Source: Nitrobacter sp963807355 (GTDB taxonomy: Bacteria; Pseudomonadota; Alphaproteobacteria; Rhizobiales; Xanthobacteraceae). Taken from it: DNA of 64,000 bases. The first letter of the stretch is position 1, and each line of letters begins with the position of its first letter. The stretch is taken from assembly GCA_963807355.1 (NCBI GenBank), contig CAWEBX010000021.1:62001-126000 (forward strand), in the 5' to 3' direction. Made by a program: the position numbers and the translations under genes. Under the pieces are notes generated by a model. It saw only the letters and a program-made list of their open reading frames with translations. It did not search any database and was not told the origin of the DNA. This document shows, piece after piece, positions 8,648 through 17,334 of this stretch.

Positions 8648-9406
8648 ATGTGCAATATTCTGCTCGGATTGGTGCTCTGTGGAATGTTGTTCAGCGCAGC
8701 GCCGACACTCGCCGACGGTTGCCAACCGGTCATTCAGAATGACGGCGTCGTGAGCGCCGTCATTGACCCGCGGACGCTCCGTCTCGATGATGGCCGTGAC
8801 GTGCGCCTCGCAGGCGTCGAAGTGGTCGCGGGGGAGGCCGCCAATCGCCAGCCAGCACTCGCAGGGCTGATCGGTCGGCGCGTGACCCTGCGCGGAGAGC
8901 GCGACGATCCGGATCGCTATGGCCGGCAAACCGCCTTCATATATCTTGGGCCATCCGCCAGTTCGGTCCAAAGCGATCTTCTGGCACGCGGCGACGCACT
9001 TGTGTCTGCCGACGTCACCGACAAGGCGTGCGCGGCGGAACTCACGGCTGCGGAAACGGCGGCGCGACAGGCCCGGCGTGGAACCTGGGCGGAATCGTCC
9101 GTGGTCAAAAACGCCGAACGTCCGGGCGATATTTTGGCGCGTATTGGGCAGTTCACCATCGTGGAAGGCTACGTCCGGTCTGTCAGGCAGGCCGGCGGCA
9201 CTATATATCTCAACTTCGGCCCGCGCTGGACACGAGACTTTGCTGCGACTATTTCAAGGCGCATACTGCCATCCTTCGAGGCGGCAGGCGTAGTGCCGAC
9301 GTCTTTCGAACATCGGCGGGTCCGGGTCCGCGGCTGGGTCGAACGGCGCGGAGGACCGCGGATTGAGGTGCTCCGGGTTGGGCAGATCGAAGTGGCCGGC
9401 GACTAG
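8648..9406 (+). CDS. Exported thermonuclease-like (SNase fold) protein
   Basis: Starting at ATG 8648 gives a 252-residue protein with a signal peptide (ILLGLVLCGMLFSAAPTLA, cleavage near residue 23). The domain that follows has the staphylococcal-nuclease pattern: VSAVIDPRTLRLDDGRDVRL, AGVEVV, a DPDRYGRQTAFIYL strand with the conserved YGR, and LLARGDALVSA. A second beta-rich region (GQFTIVEGYVRSVRQAGG; YLNFGPRW) follows the nuclease-like core. Not all catalytic arginine and acidic residues of micrococcal nuclease can be matched with certainty, so activity is uncertain. The protein is expected in the periplasm. An M48 lipoprotein gene lies downstream on the same strand. Confidence 0.85.
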   Translation: MCNILLGLVLCGMLFSAAPTLADGCQPVIQNDGVVSAVIDPRTLRLDDGRDVRLAGVEVVAGEAANRQPALAGLIGRRVTLRGERDDPDRYGRQTAFIYLGPSASSVQSDLLARGDALVSADVTDKACAAELTAAETAARQARRGTWAESSVVKNAERPGDILARIGQFTIVEGYVRSVRQAGGTIYLNFGPRWTRDFAATISRRILPSFEAAGVVPTSFEHRRVRVRGWVERRGGPRIEVLRVGQIEVAGD

Positions 9407-9551
9407 AGGGCTCGGTGTTCTGCCGGAGCCAACCGGGCCTACGCTGGACATACAAGATACGGCGGTCGAGTGTCAGCATTTGCCGTCAGATTTGCTGACA
9501 GATTGCGACTGCTGAAATCGAAACTTCAGTCCGAGGGAGAACGTTGCGACC

Positions 9552-11042
9552 ATGACGGCGAGCCCAGTATGGCGCGGGACAGGAGTGAGCCGCCTTTTGG
9601 CTGCGCCTGTCGTGCTGCTCTGCGCGGCGCTTGCCCTCAGTGGATGCGGCGACATGACCCGGTTCCAGACCGACTCTCCCTCATCCGTCAAACCGATAAA
9701 GCCCGCGCGGGCCGCGACCCATACTCCAGCGTCCGACAGCGAGCACGAGCGCATCCTCACCTCTTACGGCGGGGCGTATGACGATCCCAAACTCGAAGCG
9801 CTGATCAACAAAACGGTCGAGCGGCTTGTGGCGGCGTCCGAGCGGCCCGACCTCACCTACAAGGTCACGATCCTCAATTCAGGCGCGGTGAACGCCTTCG
9901 CGCTGCCAACCGGCCAGCTTTACGTGACACGCGGCCTGATGGCGCTCGCCAACGACACCTCGGAATTGTCCTCCGTGCTGTCGCACGAGATGGCGCATGT
10001 TCTGGCCAAGCACGCCACCATCCGCGAAGATCAGGCGCGGCAGGCCGCCCTCGTCAGCCACGTCGTCACCGAAATGGGGACCGACCCGGATCTGACGGCG
10101 CTGGCGCTCGCCAAATCCAAGCTGACGCTCGCAAGCTTTTCGCGCACCCAAGAGTTCGAAGCCGACGGCATCGGCGTCGGGATTTCCGCGCGGGCCCATT
10201 TTGACCCCTATGGCGCAGCGCGCTTCCTGACGGCAATGGAACGCAATGCGGCGCTCAAGGCCGGCAAGCCCTCGCTGGACCCGCGCTCGCAGGACTTCCT
10301 GTCATCGCATCCCGCAACGCCAGAACGCATTCAGAACGCGCAGGTCAATGCGCGGCAATACAGTGCTCCCGCGCAAGGCGAACGAGACCGCGAGACTTAC
10401 CTCGACGCGATCGACAACGTTGTCTACGGCGAGGATCCGAGTGAGGGGTTCGTTCGTGGCCGGCGTTTCCTGCATCCAAAGCTCGGCTTTACGTTTCAGG
10501 CGCCAGAAGGTTTCGTACTCGACAATACGGCTCAGGCAGTGATCGGCGTTCGCGAGGGCGGCAGTCAGGCCATGCGCTTCGACGTGGTCCGGGTGCCCGC
10601 GGAACAGAAGCTTACCGAATATCTCAACTCCGGGTGGATGGAGAACGTCAACAAAGCATCGACCGAGGAACTAACTATCAACGGCTTTCCCGCGGCATCG
10701 GCGGTTGCCAGCGGCGAAGAATGGCAGTTCCGGATTTATGCCTTGCGCTTCGGCAGCGACGTCTATCGCTTCATTTTCGCCACCCGTCGTAAGACAACGG
10801 AAAGCGAACGCAACGCGCGCGAAACGGTCGCCTCCTTCCGCCGCCTGACGCTGGACGAGATTCAGGCAGCACGACCGCTGCGAATCAAGGTGATCACCGT
10901 ACAGCCGGGCGATACCGTGGAATTGCTGTCACACCGCATGGCAGGCGTCGATCATCCCGCCGAGCGTTTTCGCGTCGTCAACGGCCTTGATCCGCGCGCC
11001 CAAGTCAATGTCCGCAGCCGAGTCAAAATCGTGGTGGAGTGA
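9552..11042 (+). CDS. M48 family metalloprotease, lipoprotein
   Basis: A 496-residue protein with a lipoprotein signal (VVLLCAALALSGC, lipobox LSGC with Cys at about residue 34). The protease core shows the zinc motif HEMAH (in LSHEMAHVLAKHA) and the third ligand region EFEADGIG, as in BepA/LoiP-type M48 enzymes. Upstream is the conserved NAFALPTGQLYVTRGLM. The C-terminal 60 residues (KVITVQPGDTVELLSHRM; PAERFRVVNGLD) resemble a short peptidoglycan-binding or LysM-like tail found on M48 proteins of this group. The likely role is periplasmic quality control of outer-membrane proteins. Start ATG 9552 is supported by the position of the signal peptide. Confidence 0.92.
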   Translation: MTASPVWRGTGVSRLLAAPVVLLCAALALSGCGDMTRFQTDSPSSVKPIKPARAATHTPASDSEHERILTSYGGAYDDPKLEALINKTVERLVAASERPDLTYKVTILNSGAVNAFALPTGQLYVTRGLMALANDTSELSSVLSHEMAHVLAKHATIREDQARQAALVSHVVTEMGTDPDLTALALAKSKLTLASFSRTQEFEADGIGVGISARAHFDPYGAARFLTAMERNAALKAGKPSLDPRSQDFLSSHPATPERIQNAQVNARQYSAPAQGERDRETYLDAIDNVVYGEDPSEGFVRGRRFLHPKLGFTFQAPEGFVLDNTAQAVIGVREGGSQAMRFDVVRVPAEQKLTEYLNSGWMENVNKASTEELTINGFPAASAVASGEEWQFRIYALRFGSDVYRFIFATRRKTTESERNARETVASFRRLTLDEIQAARPLRIKVITVQPGDTVELLSHRMAGVDHPAERFRVVNGLDPRAQVNVRSRVKIVVE

Positions 11043-11060
11043 CGCGAAGCTCCGCGCACC

Positions 11061-11123
11061 AAGGCGGTTTAAAACTAGCACAGAATCGCTTGACGCTTCG
11101 CTCGCGCTTGCGGGAACCGCCTT
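11061..11123. repeat. Inverted repeat downstream of the M48 gene
   Basis: The arms AAGGCGGTT (11061-11069) and AACCGCCTT (11115-11123) are exact complements around a 45-base loop that itself holds a GC-rich imperfect repeat (CGCTTCGCTCGCGCTTGCGGG). It is of the size of the dispersed palindromic elements seen elsewhere in the window, but its sequence is different. No gene is recognised in the 303-base gap 11043-11345, which otherwise contains only the carD terminator. Confidence 0.55.
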
Positions 11124-11289
11124 CTGACTTCAGGCCGAAATCCGCCAAAGCCGGCTCGCGCAGGCAATTTCTCGCACTGACCTCTCCAACTTTTTAAAAG
11201 CGCATTGCCAATCCGCAGGCGCAAGCGGAGTAAGAGTGCTTGAGAGCAAACGAAGATGCGCGCTTGACGGAATCAGAACAGCACACAGC

Positions 11290-11320
11290 AAAAAGCCCGG
11301 CCTCTCGGCCGGGCTTTTTG
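11290..11320. terminator. Rho-independent terminator of carD
   Basis: A perfect GC-rich hairpin, AAAAAGCCCGGCC-TCTC-GGCCGGGCTTTTT, lies 25 bases beyond the carD stop codon. With T runs on both strands it can end transcription from either side: carD on the minus strand and read-through from the M48 gene on the plus strand. Confidence 0.92.
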
Positions 11321-11345
11321 TTTGTCTTGGTTCGCCAGAACCCGG

Positions 11346-12197
11346 TTACGCAGCTTCGTCGGCAACCGCAGCATCATCGCCATCGGCTTCCATGTCGCCG
11401 TCGGCCTCGGCGTCCATCTCCGCCTTGGCACCGCGGCGGGAACTCTTGGCCAGTTGCCCCTCGATCTCCTTGACTGCTTCGGTCTCCGTGACGTGCTGAA
11501 CGACCGCGATCTCGCGCGACAGACGATCAAGCGCGGCCTCGTAGAGCTGACGTTCGCTGTAGGATTGCTCGGGCTGAGATTCCGACCGATAGAGGTCGCG
11601 GACCACTTCGGCGATCGCAACAATGTCCCCGGAATTGATCTTCGCTTCATACTCCTGCGCCCGTCGCGACCACATGGTGCGTTTGATGCGCGCGCGGCCC
11701 TTCAAGGTTTCGAGCGCCCGCTTGACCAGACCAGGCTCGGACAGCTTACGCATGCCAACATTGGCAATCTTCGCCGTCGGCACCCGCAGTGTCATCTTGT
11801 CCTTGATGAAATTGATGACGAACAGTTCGAGCTTGGCTCCGGCAATCTCCTGTTCTTCGATCGCCAAAATCTGGCCGACACCATGCGCCGGATAGACCAC
11901 AAACTCGTTGGTCTTGAACCCCTGGCGCTGGGTCAGAACCTTCTTCGGCTCCTCGACGTGTGCGGCAGCCCTTGCAACAGACTTCGCTGCAGGCGTATTG
12001 AACGCAGGCTTATTGGCCATGGTTGCTTTCGCAGCGGACTTTACAGTCGGCTTGACAGAGGTCCTTGAACCTACCTTCGAGGCGGACGCGGTCTTCGAAG
12101 CAATCGTCTTCGAACCGGCTTTCGAAGCAGCGGTCTTCGAAGCAGCGGTCTTAGAAGCAGCGGTCTTAGCGGACATCCTGGCGGTCTTGCTTGGCAT
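11346..12197 (-). CDS. carD: CarD family transcriptional regulator with Lys/Ala-rich N-terminal tail
   Basis: CarD binds RNA polymerase beta subunit and DNA at rRNA and other promoters. The core is clear: QGFKTNEFVVYPAHGVGQIL (RNA-polymerase interaction, Tudor-like), then MTLRVPTAKIANVGMRKLSE and a helical DNA-binding part (RRAQEYEAKINSGDIVAIAE; LSREIAVVQHVTETEAVKEI). The C-terminus is acidic (MDAEADGDMEADGDD). The start is placed at ATG 12197 behind AAGAGGCG, giving 283 residues. The first 60 residues are a basic tail built on repeats of KTAAS. The frame stays open to ATG 12413 and the added stretch is also Lys/Arg/Ala-rich, so a longer form is possible; a promoter candidate lies at 12452-12479. 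Confidence 0.93.
   Translation of the reverse strand: MPSKTARMSAKTAASKTAASKTAASKAGSKTIASKTASASKVGSRTSVKPTVKSAAKATMANKPAFNTPAAKSVARAAAHVEEPKKVLTQRQGFKTNEFVVYPAHGVGQILAIEEQEIAGAKLELFVINFIKDKMTLRVPTAKIANVGMRKLSEPGLVKRALETLKGRARIKRTMWSRRAQEYEAKINSGDIVAIAEVVRDLYRSESQPEQSYSERQLYEAALDRLSREIAVVQHVTETEAVKEIEGQLAKSSRRGAKAEMDAEADGDMEADGDDAAVADEAA
12120..12176. repeat. Short tandem repeats encoding KTAAS units in CarD
   Basis: Units of 15 bases (on the plus strand GAAGCAGCGGTCTTC with small variation) are repeated head to tail three times and once more in degenerate form. They encode the KTAAS-KTAAS-KTAAS-KAGSK run of the CarD N-terminal tail. Such units expand and contract easily without changing the frame. 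Confidence 0.8.
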
Positions 12198-12451
12198 TTC
12201 GCCTCTTTTATTTCTTGAGGATTTTCCGGCCGAGCCCTTGGCAGCCGTCGTTCGGGTGATCGGGGCAGCAGTCCGGGCACGAGCTTTTGCTGCACCGCGG
12301 TGAGGGGTAGAGGCCCTCGAGTTCGTTTTTTTGCGTGTTTTCTGTGACACAGCCTGCGCGCGGGTATTCCCACGCCTTCCTGGATGTTCACGCCAGAGCC
12401 CTTCCGGACCCATAAGCAGGTAAAAGCATCGTCGAATTCGAAAACCCGCTC

Positions 12452-12479
12452 AGTTTAGCACATTTTCCGCGAAAATCAA
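12452..12479 (-). promoter_or_regulatory. Candidate sigma-70-type promoter for carD
   Basis: On the minus strand TTGATT is followed after 16 bases by TAAACT, a fair match to -35 and -10 boxes, in an AT-richer part of the gap between fdxA and carD. Transcription would start near 12445, about 250 bases before ATG 12197 and about 30 before the alternative ATG 12413. Seen in sequence only; not tested. The rest of the 403-base gap 12198-12600 contains only the upstream in-frame extension of carD. Confidence 0.45.
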
Positions 12480-12600
12480 TGATTTATGCTCGCCCGCCCG
12501 CACTCTGGCGGGACTTCCGGCGCTTCTGGTCGCAAAAAGGTAAATAGTGGCCAGTAAACGCCTGCCCCAAAATCAGACGCCTAAAACACGCCGGAAAGAC

Positions 12601-12939
12601 TCAGTCCCCTGCACCGGGATTTGAAGAAAAATATTTCTCAAATTTGCCATTTTGGCCCTCAAATTCCTTGGCGTCCGGCGGAGCCTCCTTCTTCTGCGTG
12701 ATGTTTGGCCAGCTCTTGGCGTATTCGGCATTGACTTCAAGCCACTTCTCGAGCCCCGGCTCACTGTCCGGCTTGATGGCCTCGGCGGGGCATTCCGGTT
12801 CGCAAACACCGCAATCGATGCACTCATCCGGATGAATGACGAGCATGTTCTCGCCTTCGTAAAAGCAATCGACAGGGCAGACTTCAACGCAATCGGTATA
12901 TTTGCATTTGATACAGGCATCGTTGACGACGTAAGTCAT
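12601..12939 (-). CDS. fdxA: Seven-iron ferredoxin FdxA
   Basis: A 112-residue ferredoxin, the normal length for FdxA. The N-terminus MTYVVNDACIKCKYTDC carries one cluster motif (CxxC-x4-C-x3-CP, ending EVCPVDCF), and CIDCGVCEPECPAEAI carries the second (CxxCxxC-x3-CP). The family holds one 3Fe-4S and one 4Fe-4S cluster and transfers electrons in the cytoplasm. The C-terminal extension after about residue 60 (KWLEVNAEYAKSWPNITQKK) is typical. Start ATG 12939 follows GGAGCC. The gene stands between the S4 gene and carD, a common order in related genomes. Confidence 0.96.
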   Translation of the reverse strand: MTYVVNDACIKCKYTDCVEVCPVDCFYEGENMLVIHPDECIDCGVCEPECPAEAIKPDSEPGLEKWLEVNAEYAKSWPNITQKKEAPPDAKEFEGQNGKFEKYFSSNPGAGD

Positions 12940-13106
12940 CCAAGGCTCCGGCACGCTCAGTTTTGCAGGCTGGGGTAGCGCAGGAATAGCACTGCCGCAA
13001 GCGGGGGAACCGCTCAGCGGGCGTAAGTTATCCATGAACCGCGACTGAGGAACCGGATCGAAACGGGCGACGACGGTCGCACGCGCGGGTGCAGCTGAAT
13101 CACAAT

Positions 13107-13433
13107 CTAGCCATCAGCTCCGCCGGAAACATCCGACATGTCGTCATAAAGGGTTCGTGCTGCGGTCGAACCGCCTCGCCGTTCGGCAAATCCCGTGACC
13201 TTAAGGATACGGATGCCTCGCTCCAGTCTGATCGTGAGCACGTCAGACATTTTGAGGGAGTGACCGGGGGATTTCTCCCGTATGCCGTTGACACGAACAT
13301 GGCCGGCCTCGACCAGCGCAGCAGCTTGGGTACGGGCTTTGACCATCCGCGCATGCCACAACCATTTATCGAGACGCTGGCGCTCCAACACACCCAACGG
13401 GTCACTCCAATCGCGAAACCACGCCGCTAGCAC
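13107..13433 (-). CDS. S4-domain RNA-binding protein (Hsp15-like)
   Basis: A 108-residue protein with an S4 RNA-binding domain near the N-terminus: RQRLDKWLWHARMVKARTQA, AAALVEAGHVRVNG. Hsp15 relatives rescue stalled 50S subunits or bind rRNA; the role here is inferred from the family only. The start used is GTG 13433; a start nearer to RQRLDKWLW is possible. It lies 106 bases after the helicase gene on the same strand, with a repeat element (13436-13530) between the two, and fdxA follows after 167 bases. Confidence 0.88.
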   Translation of the reverse strand: MLAAWFRDWSDPLGVLERQRLDKWLWHARMVKARTQAAALVEAGHVRVNGIREKSPGHSLKMSDVLTIRLERGIRILKVTGFAERRGGSTAARTLYDDMSDVSGGADG

Positions 13434-13435
13434 GT

Positions 13436-13530
13436 GTTCCGTAAAAGTGGATACCGGTTTTGCGATCAGAATACGCGCAAGTTATTGATTGAGAGCATCC
13501 GGATTCCACTCAGCCGGAAATGCTCTCAGG
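13436..13530. repeat. Dispersed repeat family 1, copy A
   Basis: This intergenic element contains AAAGTGGATACCGGTTTTGC, the reverse complement of the core seen at 63768-63810 (ACCGGTACCCACTTCGCTCG), and ends in a hairpin GAGCATCCGGA...CCGGAAATGCTC (about 13494-13527). It fills the gap between the helicase and S4 genes. Confidence 0.75.
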
Positions 13531-13539
13531 ACCGACCGT

Positions 13540-16500
13540 TCAATCCTTGCGGCCGGCAAGCTGCTCTTTGAGTGCGGCCAGTTTGGCAAACGGCGAGTTC
13601 GGATCTATCGACTGCTCGCGCTCGCGCGGCGCGCTGCTGGCGTAGGGACGATGCGAGGGTCCGGCGTCGGAGCGCCCCTCGCGACCGCCCTTGCGGGAAC
13701 CCTGAACCCGACCCTTGTCCTGGTCCCTGTCCCGACCCTTGTCTTTGAAGCGCTCGCGCGGACGCCCCCCCTTGCCTTCACGCGATTCCCTCTCGTTCCA
13801 CGCGGGCGCGCTTTCGGCTGCCCCACCGGCAGACTGTCCACGCCGGCCTCGCCCATACCGCTCGCGCCCTTGCGCTCCCTCGGACGTCTCTTTGTCAGCG
13901 GTTGCCGGCTGCGGGCCATCCGGCCGCGCCTGTTGCCGGCGATGCCGATTGCGATCGTGACGCGGACGCCGATCGGCGGACCGACCGCCGGGCCGCCAGA
14001 CCTCAATCATCGCCGGCGCGCCGTCCGCCTCAGCCGGTGCCGCAACATTCGCGGCGATCTCGGCGGAGACCGCATCGCCTTCGATTGCGCTCCCGGCAAC
14101 AACGGGCGCGGAATCAGTCGGCACACCATTGTTGATGGCCGCCTCGCCGGCGTTGGAAGCCGCCGAGGCCCCGAGGGCTGAGAATGCCGCAGACGACTCC
14201 TCGGCAACTTCAGTCGCCGCTTCTAGGGCCGTCGCCGCGACTCCGGATGAACCCGCATCCACCGGTTCAACAGGTCCGATATCGGCTGTATCCGCGCGGT
14301 CGGAAACAGACTCCTGACCCTCAAGCACGACATCCATCGCAACCGCTTGCTGCGACACGCTTTCCGGTACTCCGCCAGAAACCGCTTCCGCGGTGACCCC
14401 CGTCACAGCACCGCTCTCCGTTGCAGGTGGCGGTACCGAACACCGCTCCATGCGATAGCCGAGGGCGCTCAAGATGGAAGCGAAATCCTCACCAGCAGTG
14501 CCCGCGAGCGACGTCATGGCCTGCGTCACGACAAACCCGCGACCATCGAATGCGCCGGCGGGCTTTTCGCCGGGCGCCCCTTCCCGCCAGGACAGCGCCG
14601 GACGGATCAGGTCGGCAAGCCTTTCGAGAATATCGACGCGGACGGCGCGTTCGCCACATTGCCGATAGCCGAGGGCGCGATAGGCGTCGCGATCGAGCAG
14701 CTTGTCCGCCGGGAACGAAGTGCGGCCACTACTTGCGAGATGCTGCGCGCTGGACAGCGCCGAAAGGTCGGCATTCTCCTGCTTCAGCGCCCACAACAGC
14801 GAGGCCAGCGACCGCGCAGCCGGCTTCAAAAGCAAGGGGAAATAGATATGGTAGGCGCCGAAACGCACCCCGTACTTGCGCAAGGACGAGCGCGACGGCT
14901 GATCGAGATCCTTTAATTCCGCAGCGACCTTTTGCCGCTCCAGCACGCCGAGCGCCTCGATCAACTGGAAGGCAATGCCGCGTGCGATACCGGTGATATC
15001 CTCCGCTTTAGACAACTCGAACAGCGGCCCGAGAAGCTTCTCGATATGGGTTTTCAGCCATAGATCGAGCCTGGCTTGCACCGCCTCGCGCGGAGCTCCG
15101 GTCAGCCGTTCGTCGGAAATGATCCGCAGCCGCGGATGCAGCGCGTCGTCTGCAGCCACCAGTCGCGCCACCGCGTCTCCCGTCCAGCGAATGGTGCCAT
15201 CCGAGGTCAGCACAAACTGGTCGTCCGCCGCCCCCGACAATTTCTCCGCGCGCGCCTCGATTTCGCCAGCTAGCGCCTTTTGCGCGATCGCCTGCAAGGC
15301 CTTGGCTTCGGAACCCGCCTCCGCCGCATCCGGCGCGAACGTAAATCCGTCGAGACGGCCGATCACATGGCCCTCAACGATCACCTCACCCGTCTTGCCG
15401 ATTTCCGTATCCAACATCGTGTTTTCCCGCAGGCGGCGCATCAATACACTGGTCCGGCGGTCAACGAAACGCTCCGTAAGCCTTTGGTGCAGCGCATCGG
15501 ACAATTTATTTTCGACCTCTCGCGAAATTGCCTGCCAGTGCCCGGGATCGGCCAGCCAGTCCGGGCGATTTGCCACGAAAGTCCAGGTCCGGATCTGCAC
15601 GATCCGTCCCGACAAGGTATCGATATCCCCGTCGGCACGATCGGCCTGCGCGACCTGGGCCGCGAACCAATCGTCAGGAATCTTGCCTTCACGCATCAGA
15701 AAGCCAAACAGTGTCGTCACCAGTTCGGCGTGAGCCGCCGGCGCGATCTTGCGATAATCCGGAATTTGGCAAGCGTCCCACAGCCTCTCCACCGCAGCCG
15801 CGCTTTGCGCCATGGCGCGCACCTCGACGTCGCGCGCCGCGTGATCGAGCACCCGCAAATCTTCGGCGATCGGCGCGCGGGTCAGCGCCTCGTGCGAAGG
15901 AGTCAGCGCCAGCGAGACTTGCAACCCGCCGAGCGAAGAAAAATCGAGATCGGAATTGCGCCACTGCAGCGTTCTGACTGCCTCAAAAGTGTGGTTCTGC
16001 AGCGCGTCCACGAGTTCGGGCTCGAACGGCGCACAGCGCCCGGTGGTGCCGAAGGTGCCGTTGCGGGTGGCGCGGCCGGCGCGGCCAGCAATCTGCGCGA
16101 ACTCAGCAGGCGTGAGCCGGCGAAACTGGTAGCCGTCGTATTTACGGTCCGAAGCGAAGGCAACGTGATCGACGTCAAGATTGAGACCCATGCCGACCGC
16201 GTCGGTGGCGACCAGATAATCGACGTCACCGGATTGGAACATCGCAACCTGCGCATTACGGGTGCGCGGGCTAAGCGATCCCAACACCACCGCTGCCCCG
16301 CCGTGTTGGCGTCGGATCAGTTCGGCAATGGCGTAAACCTCGTCCGCCGAGAAGGCGACGATCGCAGTGCGGCGAGGCTGCCGGGTGATCTTGCGGTCGC
16401 CGGCGAATTCAAGCTGGGATAGCCGCGGGCGCGTGACGATACTCGCGCCAGGCAAAAGCCGCTCGACGATCGGGCGCATGGTGGCTGCGCCGAGCAGCAA

Positions 16501-16902
16501 CGTCTCGTCGCGGCCACGCCGGCGTAGCAGGCGGTCGGTGAAAACATGGCCCCTTTCAAGGTCGGCCGCGATCTGGATTTCATCGATGGCGAGGAAAGAC
16601 ACGTCAAGATCTCGCGGCATCGCTTCGACGGTCGAGACCCAAAAGCGCGGGCGGGCCGGCTTGATCTTCTCCTCACCGGTGACCAGGGCGACGGAATCCG
16701 CCCCGGCGCGGTCGACAATCTTGTTGTAGATTTCGCGAGCGAGCAGTCGCAGCGGCAGGCCGATAATGCCGGAGGAATGCGCCAGCATCCGCTCGATGGC
16801 CAAGTGGGTCTTGCCAGTGTTGGTCGGACCGAGCACTGCCGTCACGCCCGCGCCGGGCGCGCGACCGTTGCCGGGCGGAGATATCGAAGATGAAAAGGCC
16901 AT
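13540..16902 (-). CDS. Suv3-like superfamily 2 RNA/DNA helicase with long disordered tail
   Basis: The start is placed at ATG 16902 (MAFSSS), giving 1120 residues; a TTG at 16959 would add 19. Helicase motifs run in order: Walker A GPTNTGKT, DEIQ box in FLAIDEIQIAADLERG, LLGAATMRP (motif III), ATDAVGMGLNLDVDHV and QIAGRAGRATRNGTFG (motif VI). The core resembles mitochondrial Suv3, which acts in RNA turnover. After about residue 800 the protein becomes low-complexity, first acidic and Ala/Val-rich, then strongly basic with Arg/Gly/Asp repeats (RDRDQDKGRVQGSRKGGREG), likely a nucleic-acid-binding tail, ending SPFAKLAALKEQLAGRKD. First gene of the helicase-S4-fdxA-carD run on this strand. Substrate unknown. 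Confidence 0.93.
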   Translation of the reverse strand: MAFSSSISPPGNGRAPGAGVTAVLGPTNTGKTHLAIERMLAHSSGIIGLPLRLLAREIYNKIVDRAGADSVALVTGEEKIKPARPRFWVSTVEAMPRDLDVSFLAIDEIQIAADLERGHVFTDRLLRRRGRDETLLLGAATMRPIVERLLPGASIVTRPRLSQLEFAGDRKITRQPRRTAIVAFSADEVYAIAELIRRQHGGAAVVLGSLSPRTRNAQVAMFQSGDVDYLVATDAVGMGLNLDVDHVAFASDRKYDGYQFRRLTPAEFAQIAGRAGRATRNGTFGTTGRCAPFEPELVDALQNHTFEAVRTLQWRNSDLDFSSLGGLQVSLALTPSHEALTRAPIAEDLRVLDHAARDVEVRAMAQSAAAVERLWDACQIPDYRKIAPAAHAELVTTLFGFLMREGKIPDDWFAAQVAQADRADGDIDTLSGRIVQIRTWTFVANRPDWLADPGHWQAISREVENKLSDALHQRLTERFVDRRTSVLMRRLRENTMLDTEIGKTGEVIVEGHVIGRLDGFTFAPDAAEAGSEAKALQAIAQKALAGEIEARAEKLSGAADDQFVLTSDGTIRWTGDAVARLVAADDALHPRLRIISDERLTGAPREAVQARLDLWLKTHIEKLLGPLFELSKAEDITGIARGIAFQLIEALGVLERQKVAAELKDLDQPSRSSLRKYGVRFGAYHIYFPLLLKPAARSLASLLWALKQENADLSALSSAQHLASSGRTSFPADKLLDRDAYRALGYRQCGERAVRVDILERLADLIRPALSWREGAPGEKPAGAFDGRGFVVTQAMTSLAGTAGEDFASILSALGYRMERCSVPPPATESGAVTGVTAEAVSGGVPESVSQQAVAMDVVLEGQESVSDRADTADIGPVEPVDAGSSGVAATALEAATEVAEESSAAFSALGASAASNAGEAAINNGVPTDSAPVVAGSAIEGDAVSAEIAANVAAPAEADGAPAMIEVWRPGGRSADRRPRHDRNRHRRQQARPDGPQPATADKETSEGAQGRERYGRGRRGQSAGGAAESAPAWNERESREGKGGRPRERFKDKGRDRDQDKGRVQGSRKGGREGRSDAGPSHRPYASSAPREREQSIDPNSPFAKLAALKEQLAGRKD

Positions 16903-17334
16903 ATTTTCCGAGGGCTTTTGCGGCGCTAGCGGAGCGGGAAGGCGAATGTCAAAATCCAAAGCTCCACTGGAGGCTATTGGCCTGGCTCGATCGATCCCAA
17001 CATTTGCGTAGGCACCCTGCTTGCAGGGGACGCAACCGCACCACGGGATCGGATGTGTTTCACAATGCGACGCATGCCGAGCCGCAGCTTAAGCTTTGGA
17101 ACGAGTCCGGAACGAATCGCGCCCGAATCGCTGACTCCTGATCTATCTGGCTTCGTTCACCGCAACATCTCGTGTTTGAATGGACCTATGGAAACTAGAT
17201 CAAGTTCTGCGCCGCTTAACAAGAGCAGCAATTTCTCTTAGTTTATGAATCCATGGACGCATGAATTCAACAGCAGGAGTCAACAGGCTCTTGAAGCGAA
17301 ACGACCTGTCGCCGGTCCCGCCCAGTGCCAACTC
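16903..17334. other. Intergenic region between DUF3108 gene and helicase
   Basis: This 432-base gap is AT-richer than its neighbours around 17160-17270. No protein-like frame of note is seen on either strand. It must contain the promoter of the helicase run (minus strand), but I find no convincing boxes. The DUF3108 gene upstream on the same strand ends at its left-hand boundary. Confidence 0.4.
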
